Of a DNA stretch of 20,861 bases, positions 1-7,774 are shown piece by piece (positions within the stretch are counted from its first letter, which is position 1; every line of letters begins with the position of its first letter). Both the position numbers and the translations under genes were made by a program. Source of the DNA: JBBQVZ01 sp038211015 (GTDB lineage: Bacteria > Actinomycetota > UBA4738 > HRBIN12); the NCBI GenBank assembly GCA_038211015.1, contig JBBQVZ010000058.1, positions 1 to 20,861 of the forward strand, read 5' to 3'. The notes beneath the pieces are model-generated. The model did not search any database, was not told where the DNA came from, and saw nothing but the letters and a program-made list of their open reading frames with translations.

Positions 1-1
1 C

Positions 2-223
2 ACCACCGCGCTCGCGAAGGCCATGGAGGATGCGGCGAGCGCCGACGCCGTGCCGGAGCACCTCCGCGACACGTCGTATCCGGGCGCGAAGCGCCTCGGC
101 CACGGGAAGGGCTACAAGTACCCCCACGACTTCCCCGGGCACCAGGTCGAGCAGGAGTATCGCCCGGTCCGGTTCCAGGGGACGCGGTACTACGAGCCGT
201 CGGGCGAGGGTGAGGACACCTAG
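2..223 (+). CDS. rarA: Replication-associated recombination protein A (RarA/MgsA), C-terminal end only
   Basis: Partial gene: the reading frame is open from the left edge, so only the last 73 codons are present. The piece carries the typical RarA C-terminal pattern VPEHLRDTSYPGAKRLGHG, then a GYKYPHD motif, then the terminal RYYEPSGEGE. RarA is a AAA+ ATPase related to clamp loaders that acts at stalled replication forks; its ATPase motifs lie upstream of the window. The gene ends 84 bases before the DUF948 gene and belongs to the run rarA–DUF948–DUF6167–alaS often seen in actinobacteria (family knowledge). The identification rests on the C-terminal signature alone. Confidence 0.85.
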   Translation, partial: TTALAKAMEDAASADAVPEHLRDTSYPGAKRLGHGKGYKYPHDFPGHQVEQEYRPVRFQGTRYYEPSGEGEDT

Positions 224-307
224 GCGGCAGGCTTGCGAGGGGTCGGCGTGGGTATGCTACGCGGCGACCCGGGGAACCCGACCACCGACCACGAAAGGGA
301 CGAGACC

Positions 308-679
308 ATGGCGCTTCTCGCGCTCAGCGGCGGCGACACCGCCTTGATCATCCTGGCCGCGTTCTGGGGCCTGCTGGTCCTGTTCCTGTGCATCGTGCTC
401 CTGAACACGTTCCGCGTGTTGGAGAGCACGAAGATGATGATCGACGCAGCGCGCGAGGAGACCGTCCCGCTGCTCCGCGAGGTCCGTGGCTCCGTCGAGC
501 GCACGAACCGCGAGATCGACCGCATCGACGGCATCCTGGAGAAGGTTGAGCGGCTCTCCGGCCTGGTCGAACAGGCAGCGGCCAGTCCGCTCGTGAAGAT
601 CATCTCGGTCGGGGCCGGGATCCGGAAGGGCGCGAGCCGGTTCAAGAAGAGCAAGCCGAAGTCGCCCCCGGCCGGCTAG
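308..679 (+). CDS. DUF948 domain-containing membrane protein
   Basis: A 123-residue protein. Residues about 10–33 form one hydrophobic membrane segment (LIILAAFWGLLVLFLCIVLL), followed by a charged helix (about 34–90) that looks like a coiled coil with MIDAAREETVPLLREVRGSV and heptad-like spacing, and a basic Lys/Ser/Pro tail. This is the DUF948 layout: a small membrane-anchored protein related to general-stress YtxG-type proteins, with no defined biochemical function. The ATG at 308 is chosen over an in-frame ATG at 233 because a purine-rich AAAGGGA lies at 294–300, seven bases before it, and the membrane helix then sits at the N-terminus. A TATGCT at 253–258 could be the -10 box of its promoter; no good -35 is visible. 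Only eight bases separate it from the next gene. Confidence 0.8.
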   Translation: MALLALSGGDTALIILAAFWGLLVLFLCIVLLNTFRVLESTKMMIDAAREETVPLLREVRGSVERTNREIDRIDGILEKVERLSGLVEQAAASPLVKIISVGAGIRKGASRFKKSKPKSPPAG

Positions 680-687
680 AGGCGCCC

Positions 688-957
688 GTGGTCCGTCGAG
701 GGTTCTGGGTCGCTCTCGGGCTCGGCGCCGGTGCGGCCGGCGCTGTGATGGCGTCCAAGTGGACGCGAAAGCAGGCCGCCCGCGTGGCGCCCGCCACGCT
801 CGTCCGAGAGGCGAAGAGCGGGTTCTTGGACCTGGGCAAGCTCGTGTCCGAGTCGATCGCCGAAGGACGTCAGGCGATGGAGGACCGCGAACGCGAGCTC
901 CGAGGCGAGCTTCCGGCCTCGAGTCGGGAAACCGAACCTCCGTACCATCCGGACTGA
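688..957 (+). CDS. Small membrane protein, DUF6167-like
   Basis: An 89-residue protein starting with GTG at 688, eight bases after the DUF948 gene, so probably co-transcribed with it. The N-terminus (VRRGFWVALGLGAGAAGAVM) is a glycine/alanine-rich membrane segment, followed by SKWTRKQAARVAPATLVREA and a charged helical tail (MEDRERELRGEL). This matches my recollection of the DUF6167 family, small proteins starting (M)xRRxFW with a Gly/Ala helix and a Lys/Arg-rich stretch, which sit between DUF948 and alaS in Streptomyces and relatives. Function is unknown. Both the position and the sequence pattern support the call, but it has not been verified by a domain search. Confidence 0.7.
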   Translation: MVRRGFWVALGLGAGAAGAVMASKWTRKQAARVAPATLVREAKSGFLDLGKLVSESIAEGRQAMEDRERELRGELPASSRETEPPYHPD

Positions 958-970
958 CACTTCGCACCGT

Positions 971-1912
971 ATGCGGTCGCGACCTTACGAACACCCGCGG
1001 GATCTCTGGACGATCCAGGATCTCGTCTCTCGGACCTGGAGCCCCGACGCTCGCTGGCATATCGGCGAGATCGCGTGGAACCGCCTCGAACACCTCGGTC
1101 GTGAGCCGGAGTGGCCGACTCGGATCTGGGAGGACGGCGACACCGCGGTCGCATGGGGTTGGCTCCGGCCGCCCGGGCACCTGGACCTCTGCGTCGACCC
1201 GGCGTTCCCCGCCCTGACGGACGACGTCCTGTCTTGGTTCGAGTCGGAGGCGATCGGCGACGAGCTGACCGTGACCATCACGGCGGACGAGCCACATCAG
1301 GCGCTCGTGGATCGCGACTACGAACCGGAGGAGCGCGACCGCTTCTTCCTGCATCTCCGAAGGAACCTGGACGACCTCGCGACACCCGCGCTGCCGCCCG
1401 GCTACACGCTGCGGACCGTCCGGGGTGAACAGGACGTCGAGGAGCGCGTCGCGATCCACCGGGCGGCGTTCGCGCCGTCGGAGGTGACCGTGGAGAGCTA
1501 CCGCGCGATCATGGGCGCGTCGCCGTACCGGCCCGACCTGGATTGCGTCGCCGAGGCCGCGGATGGCTCGTTCGTGGCGTTCTGCCTGATGTGGCTCGAT
1601 GAACGGAACGGTGTCGGTCAGATGGAACCCGTTGGGACGCATCCGGATCATCGACGGCTGGGGCTCGGTTCGGCCGTGTGCCTGGAGGCGCTCGCACGGC
1701 TCCGGGAGGCGGGTGCGACCTCGGCGATCGTCGCGGCGCGCGGCGACGACGCCGACCCGGCCCCTCGCGGGCTCTACATGTCGATCGGTTTCCGAGAGCA
1801 CACCCACAACGTCAGATACCGTCGCCTGCGCTATCGAGACGGAGTCGGGAGAAACGTTCCGGTCATTGGACGATCGGCCGTGAAGCGCGAGCGACGCCGA
1901 AGCCATCGGTAG
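971..1912 (+). CDS. GNAT-family N-acetyltransferase with two tandem GNAT domains
   Basis: A 313-residue protein. The C-terminal half (about 145–300) is a clear GNAT domain: TLRTVRGEQDVEERVAIHRA begins it, and the acetyl-CoA-binding motif A is PVGTHPDHRRLGLGSAVCLE (Q/RxxGxG/A form), followed by LYMSIGFREHT, the usual 'LY.k.GF' motif B. The N-terminal half (about 1–140) looks like a degenerate second GNAT fold without the CoA motif. The two-domain layout recalls mycothiol synthase (MshD) and aminoglycoside-type tandem GNATs, but I see no residue pattern that fixes a substrate, so no symbol is given. It starts 13 bases after the DUF6167-like gene and ends 10 bases before alaS, so it is an extra gene in an otherwise standard neighbourhood. 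No Shine–Dalgarno sequence is obvious before the ATG at 971. Confidence 0.8.
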   Translation: MRSRPYEHPRDLWTIQDLVSRTWSPDARWHIGEIAWNRLEHLGREPEWPTRIWEDGDTAVAWGWLRPPGHLDLCVDPAFPALTDDVLSWFESEAIGDELTVTITADEPHQALVDRDYEPEERDRFFLHLRRNLDDLATPALPPGYTLRTVRGEQDVEERVAIHRAAFAPSEVTVESYRAIMGASPYRPDLDCVAEAADGSFVAFCLMWLDERNGVGQMEPVGTHPDHRRLGLGSAVCLEALARLREAGATSAIVAARGDDADPAPRGLYMSIGFREHTHNVRYRRLRYRDGVGRNVPVIGRSAVKRERRRSHR

Positions 1913-1922
1913 ACTCCCCGGC
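1910..1922 (+). promoter_or_regulatory. Putative leaderless promoter of alaS
   Basis: TAGACT at 1910–1915 fits the actinobacterial -10 pattern TANNNT and lies seven bases before the alaS ATG (1923), so transcription would start at or next to the A of the start codon. There is no Shine–Dalgarno sequence between it and the ATG, which agrees with a leaderless message. No convincing -35 is visible. The element lies in the last codons of the GNAT gene. Confidence 0.4.
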
Positions 1923-4556
1923 ATGGAGAGTCACCGCATCCGCGAGACGTTCCTGTCGTTCTTCGAAGAGCGCGGGCATCGACGCGTCCCGTCCTCGTCG
2001 TTGATCCCGCCTCCGGAGTCCGGACTGCTCCTCGCGAACGCCGGCATGAACCAGTTCATCCCGTACTTCCTGGGGCAGGCGCCGCCGCCGTTCCCGCGAG
2101 CGGTCTCATGCCAGAAGTGCTTCCGCGCCAACGACATCGAGAACGTGGGTCACACAGCCCGGCACCTCACGATGTTCGAGATGCTCGGGAACTTCTCGTT
2201 CGGCGACTACTTCAAGCGTGAAGCCGTCGCGTGGGCGCACAAGCTGGTCACCGAGGGCTACGGCATCGATCACGACCGGTTGTGGGTCACGGTCTTCGAG
2301 ACCGATGACGAGGCCATCGAAGCCTGGGACGCCGTCGGCATCCCCGAAGGACGGATCGTCCGCCGCGGGAAGGTCGACGAACAGGGAGAGCCGGCCAACT
2401 TCTGGTGGACGCATGCGGCCGGCCCCGCCGGTCCGTGCTCCGAGATCTTCGTCGACAGGGGCGCTCGGTACGGACCCGAGGGCGGTCCCGACGTCGACGA
2501 GGAGCGTTTCGTGGAGATCTGGAACCTCGTCTTCATGCAGGACGAGGTGGACTCCGACTCGGAGGTCGTGCGCGAGCTCCCGGCCAAGAACATCGACACG
2601 GGGTCGAGCCTCGAGCGCGTCGCCACGGTGCTGCAGGACAAGGACAACTACTTCGAGACGGACATCTTCGTGCCGTTGTTCGAGGTCGTGGAGTCGCTCA
2701 GTGGCAAACGGCATGGAGACGATCCTCGCGACGACGTCTCGCTGAAGGTGATCGCGGAGCACGGCCGGGCCACCACGTTCCTGATCGCGGACGGCGTCCA
2801 ACCCTCCAATGAAGGCCGTGGGTACATCCTGCGCCGGATGCTCCGCCGCGTCGTCTCACACGCGCGTCGCCTGGGGATCGAGGGGCCGGTCATGGAGCCG
2901 CTCGTGCGACGGACGGTCGAGCTGATGGGTGATGTCTACCCCGAGCTCCGCGAGAACGAGGCGTTCGTGTTGCAGGTGGCGACGTCGGAGGAGGATCGGT
3001 TCGCCGCCACCCTCCGCCAAGGGCTGCAGTTGTTCGAGAAGGCCGTCAACGAGAACGAGGAGCGCAAGGCCCTGTCGGGCGACGATGCGTTCAAGCTCTC
3101 CGACACGTTCGGGTTCCCGCTGCAGCTGACGGAGGAGCTGGCCGCAGAGGCCGGGCTCCAGGTCGATGTCGAGCGCTTCGCCGAGCTCCTGGAGGAGCAG
3201 AGGACGCGTGCCAGGAAGGGGGCGAAGAAGGTCCCCATCGGGGCGGACTCCGGCGCGGTGCCGCCGACCGAGTTCGTCGGCTACCAACACCTGGAGGCCG
3301 ACGCGAAGATCGTGGCGATGCTCGACGACGCCAGCCGCGAGCTCCCGGTGGCCGAGGAGGGCGAGGACGTTCGCGTGTTCCTGAACGTCACGCCGTTCTA
3401 CGCGGAGGGCGGCGGACAGATCGGCGACCACGGCATGATCCGCACGGCGACCGGCGTGATCCGCGTGGTCGACGCCCAGTGGGCCGGTCCGAACGCGATC
3501 ATGCACTTCGGTCTCGTGGAATCGGGAGAGGTTCGTAGCGACCAGGAGGCCCACCCGCAGGTGGACCCCGCTCGGCGCGAGGCGACCGCGCGCGCCCACA
3601 CGTCGACGCACATCGTCCACTGGACGCTCAAGCATCTGTTGGGCGAGCACGCGCGTCAGGCGGGTTCGCTCGTCGCGCCCGGTCGTCTCCGGTTCGATTT
3701 TCCGCATCACTCGGCGGTCCCGCAGGAGGTGCTGGAGGAGGCCGAGCTCGAGGCCAACCGGCGCCTGGCGCTCGACGACGCGGTGCGGATCTACGAGACC
3801 ACGTTCGACGAAGCGAAGGCGCAGGGCGCGATCGCGCTGTTCGGTGAGAAGTACGGCGACCTGGTGCGGGTGGTCGAGGTGGGGGACTACTCGCGTGAGC
3901 TATGCGGCGGCACGCACGTCCATCGGACCGGCAACGTCTCGCTGATCAAGATCTTGCACGAGGGATCGATCGGCGCGGGCATGCGTCGCGTCGAAGCGCT
4001 GGTCGGCCCCGACGCGCTCCGCGAGATCAACGCGGAGGGCGCGCTCCTCCAAGGACTGGTGACGGCGCTCGGAAGCACCGATCCGGCATCCGCGATCGAA
4101 CGTGCTCGTCAGCTCGTCGAACGCGTGAAACGTTTGGAGACCGAGCTGGGCAAGCTCCGCCAGGGCGACGTCGCGTCCCGGGTGGATCAGATCGTGGAGC
4201 GGGCGACGCAGATCGACGGCGCGCGGCTGGTGTCGACGCTCGAGGAGGTCGACGCCGACGAGCTCCGCGAGCTGGCCCAGAAGGTGGTCGGCAAGCTGGA
4301 GAGCGACGGCGGCGCGGCGGTCGTCCTGGGTTCCGCGATCAACGGCAAGGCCCTGATCGTCGCCGCGTGCAGCAAGCGCTTGGTGGAAAGAGGGGTGACG
4401 GCGCCGGACCTGTTGAAGCTCGCCGCCAGACAGGTGGGAGGCGGCGCCGGCGGCAAACCGAACATGGCGTTCGCGGGTGGACCGAACGGGGCGGCCGTCG
4501 AGGAGGCCATGCAGAGCATCCCCGCTCGTCTCGCGGAGCTCCTGGCGGGCATCTAG
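1923..4556 (+). CDS. alaS: Alanyl-tRNA synthetase
   Basis: An 877-residue, full-length enzyme that charges tRNA-Ala with alanine in the cytoplasm. Visible landmarks in order: the class II catalytic core from residue 1 (FLSFFEERGHRRVPSSSLIP; NAGMNQFIPYF; CQKCFRANDIENVG; FEMLGNFSFGDYFK); the tRNA-recognition region (DIFVPLFEVVE, ADGVQPSNEGRGYILRRML); the editing domain with zinc ligands His559 and His563 (HTSTH) and Cys661/His665 (CGGTH), preceded by EGGGQIGD; and the C-terminal DHHA1 domain ending with the glycine-rich GGGAGGKPNMAFAGG. All key residues are intact. It starts at the ATG at 1923, where a leaderless-type -10 precedes it, and ends one base before the ruvX ATG, so the two genes are translationally close. 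Confidence 0.97.
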   Translation: MESHRIRETFLSFFEERGHRRVPSSSLIPPPESGLLLANAGMNQFIPYFLGQAPPPFPRAVSCQKCFRANDIENVGHTARHLTMFEMLGNFSFGDYFKREAVAWAHKLVTEGYGIDHDRLWVTVFETDDEAIEAWDAVGIPEGRIVRRGKVDEQGEPANFWWTHAAGPAGPCSEIFVDRGARYGPEGGPDVDEERFVEIWNLVFMQDEVDSDSEVVRELPAKNIDTGSSLERVATVLQDKDNYFETDIFVPLFEVVESLSGKRHGDDPRDDVSLKVIAEHGRATTFLIADGVQPSNEGRGYILRRMLRRVVSHARRLGIEGPVMEPLVRRTVELMGDVYPELRENEAFVLQVATSEEDRFAATLRQGLQLFEKAVNENEERKALSGDDAFKLSDTFGFPLQLTEELAAEAGLQVDVERFAELLEEQRTRARKGAKKVPIGADSGAVPPTEFVGYQHLEADAKIVAMLDDASRELPVAEEGEDVRVFLNVTPFYAEGGGQIGDHGMIRTATGVIRVVDAQWAGPNAIMHFGLVESGEVRSDQEAHPQVDPARREATARAHTSTHIVHWTLKHLLGEHARQAGSLVAPGRLRFDFPHHSAVPQEVLEEAELEANRRLALDDAVRIYETTFDEAKAQGAIALFGEKYGDLVRVVEVGDYSRELCGGTHVHRTGNVSLIKILHEGSIGAGMRRVEALVGPDALREINAEGALLQGLVTALGSTDPASAIERARQLVERVKRLETELGKLRQGDVASRVDQIVERATQIDGARLVSTLEEVDADELRELAQKVVGKLESDGGAAVVLGSAINGKALIVAACSKRLVERGVTAPDLLKLAARQVGGGAGGKPNMAFAGGPNGAAVEEAMQSIPARLAELLAGI

Positions 4557-4557
4557 T

Positions 4558-4995
4558 ATGGGCCAGACTACGAGGGCCGGCCGCGTGCTCGGCCTCGACC
4601 TGGGCGACGTGCGGATCGGGGTGGCGATCTCGGACGACGACCGGCGGATGGCGATGCCGCTCGGCACGATCCACACCGGCGCTCCGGCGGATCTGAGAGC
4701 CATCGCCAAGATGGTCGAGGAGCATGCCGCGACGACGGTCGTGGTCGGGCTGCCACTGTCGATGACGGGGGAGCACGGGCCGGCCGCCGTCAAGGCCGGA
4801 TCGTTCGCCGACGCGCTGCGGTCGGTCCTCAACGTCCCGGTGGAGTTGCACGACGAACGTCTGTCCACGGTGGAGGCCGAGCGCGCGTTGCGCGAGGCCG
4901 GCGTGAGCGGCCGGGAGCGCCGGAGCGTGGTCGATCGTTCGGCGGCGACGGTCATCCTCCAGGCCTGGCTCGACGCTGGGCGCCGCAAGGACTGA
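4558..4995 (+). CDS. ruvX: Putative pre-16S rRNA nuclease / Holliday-junction resolvase-like protein (YqgF/RuvX)
   Basis: A 145-residue protein with the RNase H-like fold of the YqgF family, which in Escherichia coli matures the 5' end of 16S rRNA. Motifs: the first catalytic aspartate in LGLDLGDVRIGVAISD near the N-terminus, the second strand VVVGLPLSMTGEHGP, the acidic-residue segment DERLSTVEAERAL, and the terminal DRSAATVILQAWLD with the third acidic residue. Start is the ATG at 4558, one base after the alaS stop; longer in-frame starts inside alaS are rejected because the family begins a few residues before this motif. In most actinobacteria mltG follows directly; here a toxin–antitoxin pair lies in between. 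Confidence 0.93.
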   Translation: MGQTTRAGRVLGLDLGDVRIGVAISDDDRRMAMPLGTIHTGAPADLRAIAKMVEEHAATTVVVGLPLSMTGEHGPAAVKAGSFADALRSVLNVPVELHDERLSTVEAERALREAGVSGRERRSVVDRSAATVILQAWLDAGRRKD

Positions 4996-5026
4996 AAGGG
5001 GCGGTTCCTGCCAAGGTACTACGGTG

Positions 5027-5041
5027 TGCTACGCTCGTCGC
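5027..5041 (+). promoter_or_regulatory. Putative extended -10 promoter of the toxin–antitoxin operon (leaderless type)
   Basis: TG at 5027–5028, one base, then TACGCT at 5030–5035 form an extended -10 element. It ends six bases before the antitoxin ATG at 5042, placing the expected transcript start at or beside that ATG. No Shine–Dalgarno sequence is seen. An autoregulated promoter of this kind would be typical for a toxin–antitoxin operon, but no clear operator palindrome was found in the 46 bases between ruvX and the antitoxin. Confidence 0.4.
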
Positions 5042-5317
5042 ATGTCCGTGCCCGACCGTACGATCCCCCAGCGCGAGCTGCGAAATCACATCGGGAAGGT
5101 ACTGCGTGAGGTGGAGGAAGAGAGCAGGACCATCCGCGTAACCGTCGACGGCCGGCCCGTGGCCGATCTGGTGCCGGTATCCCAGCGACGGACGTCGGTG
5201 CCGTGGTCCGAGCTGATGAGGATCATAGAGGAGGCTCCGGTCGGTGCCGGCTTCGCGGAAGACGCTCGGATCGACGAAGGGATCGCCGACGACGATCCAT
5301 GGGAACCTCGTCGTTGA
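5042..5317 (+). CDS. Phd/YefM-family antitoxin
   Basis: A 91-residue protein. The N-terminal half is the Phd/YefM DNA-binding pattern: IPQRELRNHIGKVLREVEEE, then TIRVTVDGRPVADLVPV, a basic turn, and an acidic C-terminal toxin-binding tail (EDARIDEGIADDDPWEPRR), the region that usually wraps the PIN toxin. It represses its own operon and neutralises the adjacent toxin in known systems. The ATG at 5042 is preferred over GTG 5024 because the -10 element overlaps the upstream codons. It overlaps the toxin start (TGATG sharing one A), which indicates translational coupling. Confidence 0.88.
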   Translation: MSVPDRTIPQRELRNHIGKVLREVEEESRTIRVTVDGRPVADLVPVSQRRTSVPWSELMRIIEEAPVGAGFAEDARIDEGIADDDPWEPRR

Positions 5318-5694
5318 TGCAAGGCATCCTTGACACGTCGGTGCTCGTTGCTCAAGGTCGCCGGGACTTCGAAGAGCGACACGGCGACTACGCCATCAGT
5401 GTCCTAAGCGTTGCCGAGCTCCACAAGGGAGCCATCCAGGCGAAGAGCGCGCGTGAGCGAGCCGCGAGGATCGCGCGCCTCGCGCTCATCGAGCAGGCCT
5501 TCGAAGCGATCCCCATCGACCGCCGAGTCGCCGTGAAGTTCGGCGAGATCGCGGCGACGACGCAACGGCTGGCCAACCGCCCGCACGTGATCGATGGGTT
5601 GATCGCCGCGACTGCGATCGTTCTCGGCGTTCCCGTCGTCACGCGGGATCATGACTTCGATGCCATCCCGGGCCTCGAAGTTGTGATCGTCTGA
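5317..5694 (+). CDS. PIN-domain toxin, VapC family
   Basis: A 125-residue PIN-domain ribonuclease toxin. The four acidic active-site residues are all present: Asp6 (GILDTSVLVA), Glu34 (VAELHKG), Asp93 (HVIDGLIAATA) and Asp111 (VTRDHDFD), and the length is usual for VapC. VapC toxins cut tRNAs or rRNA with Mg2+/Mn2+ in the cytoplasm; the target here is unknown. The ATG at 5317 is chosen because it overlaps the antitoxin stop and leaves the PIN domain at the N-terminus; ATG 5299 would add six residues. The pair is an insertion in the ruvX–mltG neighbourhood. No frameshift or missing residue, so it looks functional. Confidence 0.9.
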   Translation: MQGILDTSVLVAQGRRDFEERHGDYAISVLSVAELHKGAIQAKSARERAARIARLALIEQAFEAIPIDRRVAVKFGEIAATTQRLANRPHVIDGLIAATAIVLGVPVVTRDHDFDAIPGLEVVIV

Positions 5695-5724
5695 ATCCCA
5701 AGGCGCAGCGTGAGCCCGGCTCGG

Positions 5725-5738
5725 TATCCTCCAAACCC
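5725..5738 (+). promoter_or_regulatory. Putative leaderless promoter of mltG
   Basis: TATCCT at 5725–5730 is a good TANNNT -10 box eight bases before the mltG GTG at 5739. No Shine–Dalgarno sequence lies in between. It would let mltG be expressed separately from the toxin–antitoxin operon that ends at 5694. No -35 is convincing. Confidence 0.4.
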
Positions 5739-6800
5739 GTGGACCAGGAACAACCTCGCCGGTCGGACCGGCACGACGATCCGGACGGCCGTCACCGCGG
5801 CGCGCTCGTCGCCCTGCTGGTTGCGTTCCTGGTGCTCGTGGCCGGCGTGGTCGCGGCCGGTGCGTACTACGGGCATTGCAAGGGCGCGAGCGGGCCGAAG
5901 CGCGACGTCGCGTTCACCGTGGAGCCGGGCACCTCGGGGGAGGACGTCGTCTCGGAGCTGCACGACCTGGGCGTGGTGCGGTGCGGTGGGATCGTCGGGC
6001 GGATCCTCCTGCGCGGGACGGGCAAGGCCGACGCGATCAGGGCGGGGAGCTACACCCTGTCCACCAACATAACGCTCGACGAAGCGATCCTGATCCTGTC
6101 GACGCCACCACCGGCGGCGCCCACCGTGCGGTTGACCATCCCGGAGGGCTACCGGTTGACGCAGATCGCCGAACGCGTGCACGAAGGTCTCGGCATCGCG
6201 GAGGATCGGTTCCTGACATCAGCCATGGGCAAGGACTGGTCGCTTGAGCCGTACCTCCCGGCCGGGAAGGGGACGGAGGGGTTCCTGTTCCCGGAGACGT
6301 ACAGATTCTCGAAGGATGACACGGCGGAGGACGTCATCCAGCGCCTGCTCGATCAGTTCGCCACGGAGGCGGAAGGACTCAACTGGGCGAGGGCGAAGGG
6401 GCTCGGCGTGACCGACTACGAGATCGTCGTGATCGCCTCGATGATCGAACGGGAGGCCGCCGTGGCGTCTGACCGCGCGAAGATCGCCGCGGTCATCTAC
6501 AACCGGCTGGCGGATGGGATGCCGCTCGGGATCGACGCGACGGTCGGCTACATCGACCCGGACCCGTCGAACGGTCTCACCGTCTCGGATTTCGAGATCG
6601 ACAGCCCGTACAACACGCGCTTGCATACGGGACTGCCGCCGACGCCCATCGCGAGCCCGGGGATCGCGTCGCTCCGTGCGGCGTTGGCGCCCGCCGACGT
6701 TCCCTACCTCTACTACGTGCTCTGCGGCAACGACGGCGCGCACCGGTTCAGCGTGAGCTACCAGCAGTTCCTCTCGGACAAGGCCGAGTGCATTGGATGA
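5739..6800 (+). CDS. mltG: Endolytic peptidoglycan transglycosylase MltG (YceG family)
   Basis: A 353-residue membrane-anchored enzyme that cuts nascent peptidoglycan glycan strands and is thought to end strand synthesis. Residues 1–20 are a short charged cytoplasmic part, about 21–44 a single membrane helix (ALVALLVAFLVLVAGVVAAG), and the rest is periplasm-side: a LysM-like part (FTVEPGTSGEDVVSEL, then PEGYRLTQIAERV) and the YceG catalytic part with LFPETYRF, the catalytic Glu237 in ASMIEREA, YNRLADGMPLGIDATV, and the signature SPYNTRLHTGLPPTPIASPG. Full length with all motifs. Start is GTG at 5739. Its stop is close to or overlaps the aroE start, an mltG–aroE pairing common in actinobacteria. 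Confidence 0.95.
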   Translation: MDQEQPRRSDRHDDPDGRHRGALVALLVAFLVLVAGVVAAGAYYGHCKGASGPKRDVAFTVEPGTSGEDVVSELHDLGVVRCGGIVGRILLRGTGKADAIRAGSYTLSTNITLDEAILILSTPPPAAPTVRLTIPEGYRLTQIAERVHEGLGIAEDRFLTSAMGKDWSLEPYLPAGKGTEGFLFPETYRFSKDDTAEDVIQRLLDQFATEAEGLNWARAKGLGVTDYEIVVIASMIEREAAVASDRAKIAAVIYNRLADGMPLGIDATVGYIDPDPSNGLTVSDFEIDSPYNTRLHTGLPPTPIASPGIASLRAALAPADVPYLYYVLCGNDGAHRFSVSYQQFLSDKAECIG

Positions 6801-6819
6801 CCCCGGCGCCGGCGCGCGG

Positions 6820-7653
6820 GTGAGCGGCTCGAGCCGGACGGTGGGCATCATGGGCTGGCCCGTCTCGCACAGCCTGTCGCCGGCCATCCACAACGCCGCG
6901 TTCGCCGCTCTAGGGCTCGACTGGGTCTACGTGGCGCTGCCGGTCCATCCGCTCCAAGTCCTCGCGGCGCTCGACGGCTTGCGGGCGATGGGATTCGCCG
7001 GCGCGAACGTGACGATGCCCCACAAGGCGGCCGTCGCGGATCTCATCGACGAGCTCTCGGAGGACGCCCGGCGGCTCCACGCGGTGAACACGATCGTCTG
7101 CGACGGCGAGCGCCTTCGCGGAGAGAACACCGACGCGCCGGGTTTCGAGCGGTTCATCCGGATCGACGCGGGCGTCGATCCATCGGGACGTGCCGCGCTG
7201 ATCTTCGGGGCCGGCGGGGCCGGACGGGCGTGCGCGTTGGCGCTCGCGCGCGGCGGGGCGACCTCGATCACGGTCGCCGCCCGGGAGCCGGCCCGAGTGA
7301 CGGACGTGGCGGCCGCGATCGAAGGGCTCGGGGCCCATGTCCACGCGGTGGCGTTCGACGACGCCGTGAACATCCGCGCCGATCTGATCGTGAACGCCAC
7401 ACCCTTGGGCGTCCGCCAGGAGTCGCTGCCCCTCCCGCCGGTCGGTCCGGACACCCTCGTCGTCGACCTGCTCTATCACCCGGCCGTGACGCCGCTCCAG
7501 GTCCAGGCTCGAGCCGAAGGCGCCGTCGCGTTCGGCGGCATCGGCCTGCTGCTGCATCAGGCGGCGCTCTCGTTCGAGCTGTGGACGGGTCAACCGCCGC
7601 CGCTCGAGGTCATGTCGGCCGCCGCGCTCGCAGCGATGTCCGCACCTGACTGA
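6820..7653 (+). CDS. aroE: Shikimate dehydrogenase (NADP+)
   Basis: Reduces 3-dehydroshikimate to shikimate, step four of the aromatic amino-acid pathway, in the cytoplasm. Motifs: substrate site GWPVSHSLSPAIHN; GANVTMPHKAAV with catalytic Lys69; NTDAPGF with catalytic Asp105 (the usual NTDGxG has Gly replaced by Ala here); the nucleotide-binding GAGGAGRACALAL; NATPLGV; and the C-terminal GGIGLLLHQAALSFELWTG. 277 residues from GTG 6820, the usual length. An in-frame TTG at 6793 would overlap the mltG stop by eight bases and add nine residues with no family match; I prefer 6820, which puts the usual few residues before the first strand, but the start is not certain. Confidence 0.93.
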   Translation: MSGSSRTVGIMGWPVSHSLSPAIHNAAFAALGLDWVYVALPVHPLQVLAALDGLRAMGFAGANVTMPHKAAVADLIDELSEDARRLHAVNTIVCDGERLRGENTDAPGFERFIRIDAGVDPSGRAALIFGAGGAGRACALALARGGATSITVAAREPARVTDVAAAIEGLGAHVHAVAFDDAVNIRADLIVNATPLGVRQESLPLPPVGPDTLVVDLLYHPAVTPLQVQARAEGAVAFGGIGLLLHQAALSFELWTGQPPPLEVMSAAALAAMSAPD

Positions 7654-7712
7654 TCGACGACCGGCGACGCCAGGGGTCGGCGGGGCCCATCACCCCGACG
7701 ATAGGGCGTTCA

Positions 7713-7730
7713 CCGGCCTGTTCGGGCCGG
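7713..7730 (+). terminator. GC-rich hairpin after aroE, possible terminator
   Basis: CCGGCC (7713–7718), a six-base loop TGTTCG, and GGCCGG (7725–7730) form a six-base-pair perfect stem, 60 bases after the aroE stop. There is no T-run behind it, so it may be a weak terminator or simply an inverted repeat next to the promoter candidate at 7735. The 121 bases between aroE and the next gene hold this hairpin, the promoter candidate and a Shine–Dalgarno sequence. Confidence 0.35.
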
Positions 7731-7734
7731 ATGC

Positions 7735-7762
7735 TCAAGCGTTCGCCGCGGTTCGACGATGT
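7735..7762 (+). promoter_or_regulatory. Weak FliA-like promoter candidate before the pilB operon
   Basis: TCAA at 7735–7738, a 16-base spacer and GACGATGT at 7755–7762 fit the TCAA–N16–GCCGATAT pattern seen at the pilin genes, with two mismatches in the -10 part. The spacing is identical. Against it: the expected transcript start would lie inside the Shine–Dalgarno sequence (GAGGGGTGA, 7763–7771) of the following gene, leaving almost no leader. It is therefore the least certain member of the set. Confidence 0.3.
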
Positions 7763-7774
7763 GAGGGGTGACAT

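Noticed and set aside
257..1924. Long minus-strand open frame opposite the DUF948, DUF6167-like and GNAT genes
   Set aside because: Its product is Arg/Asp/His/Pro-rich without any motif, and the plus-strand genes are recognisable. It is a high-GC antisense shadow.
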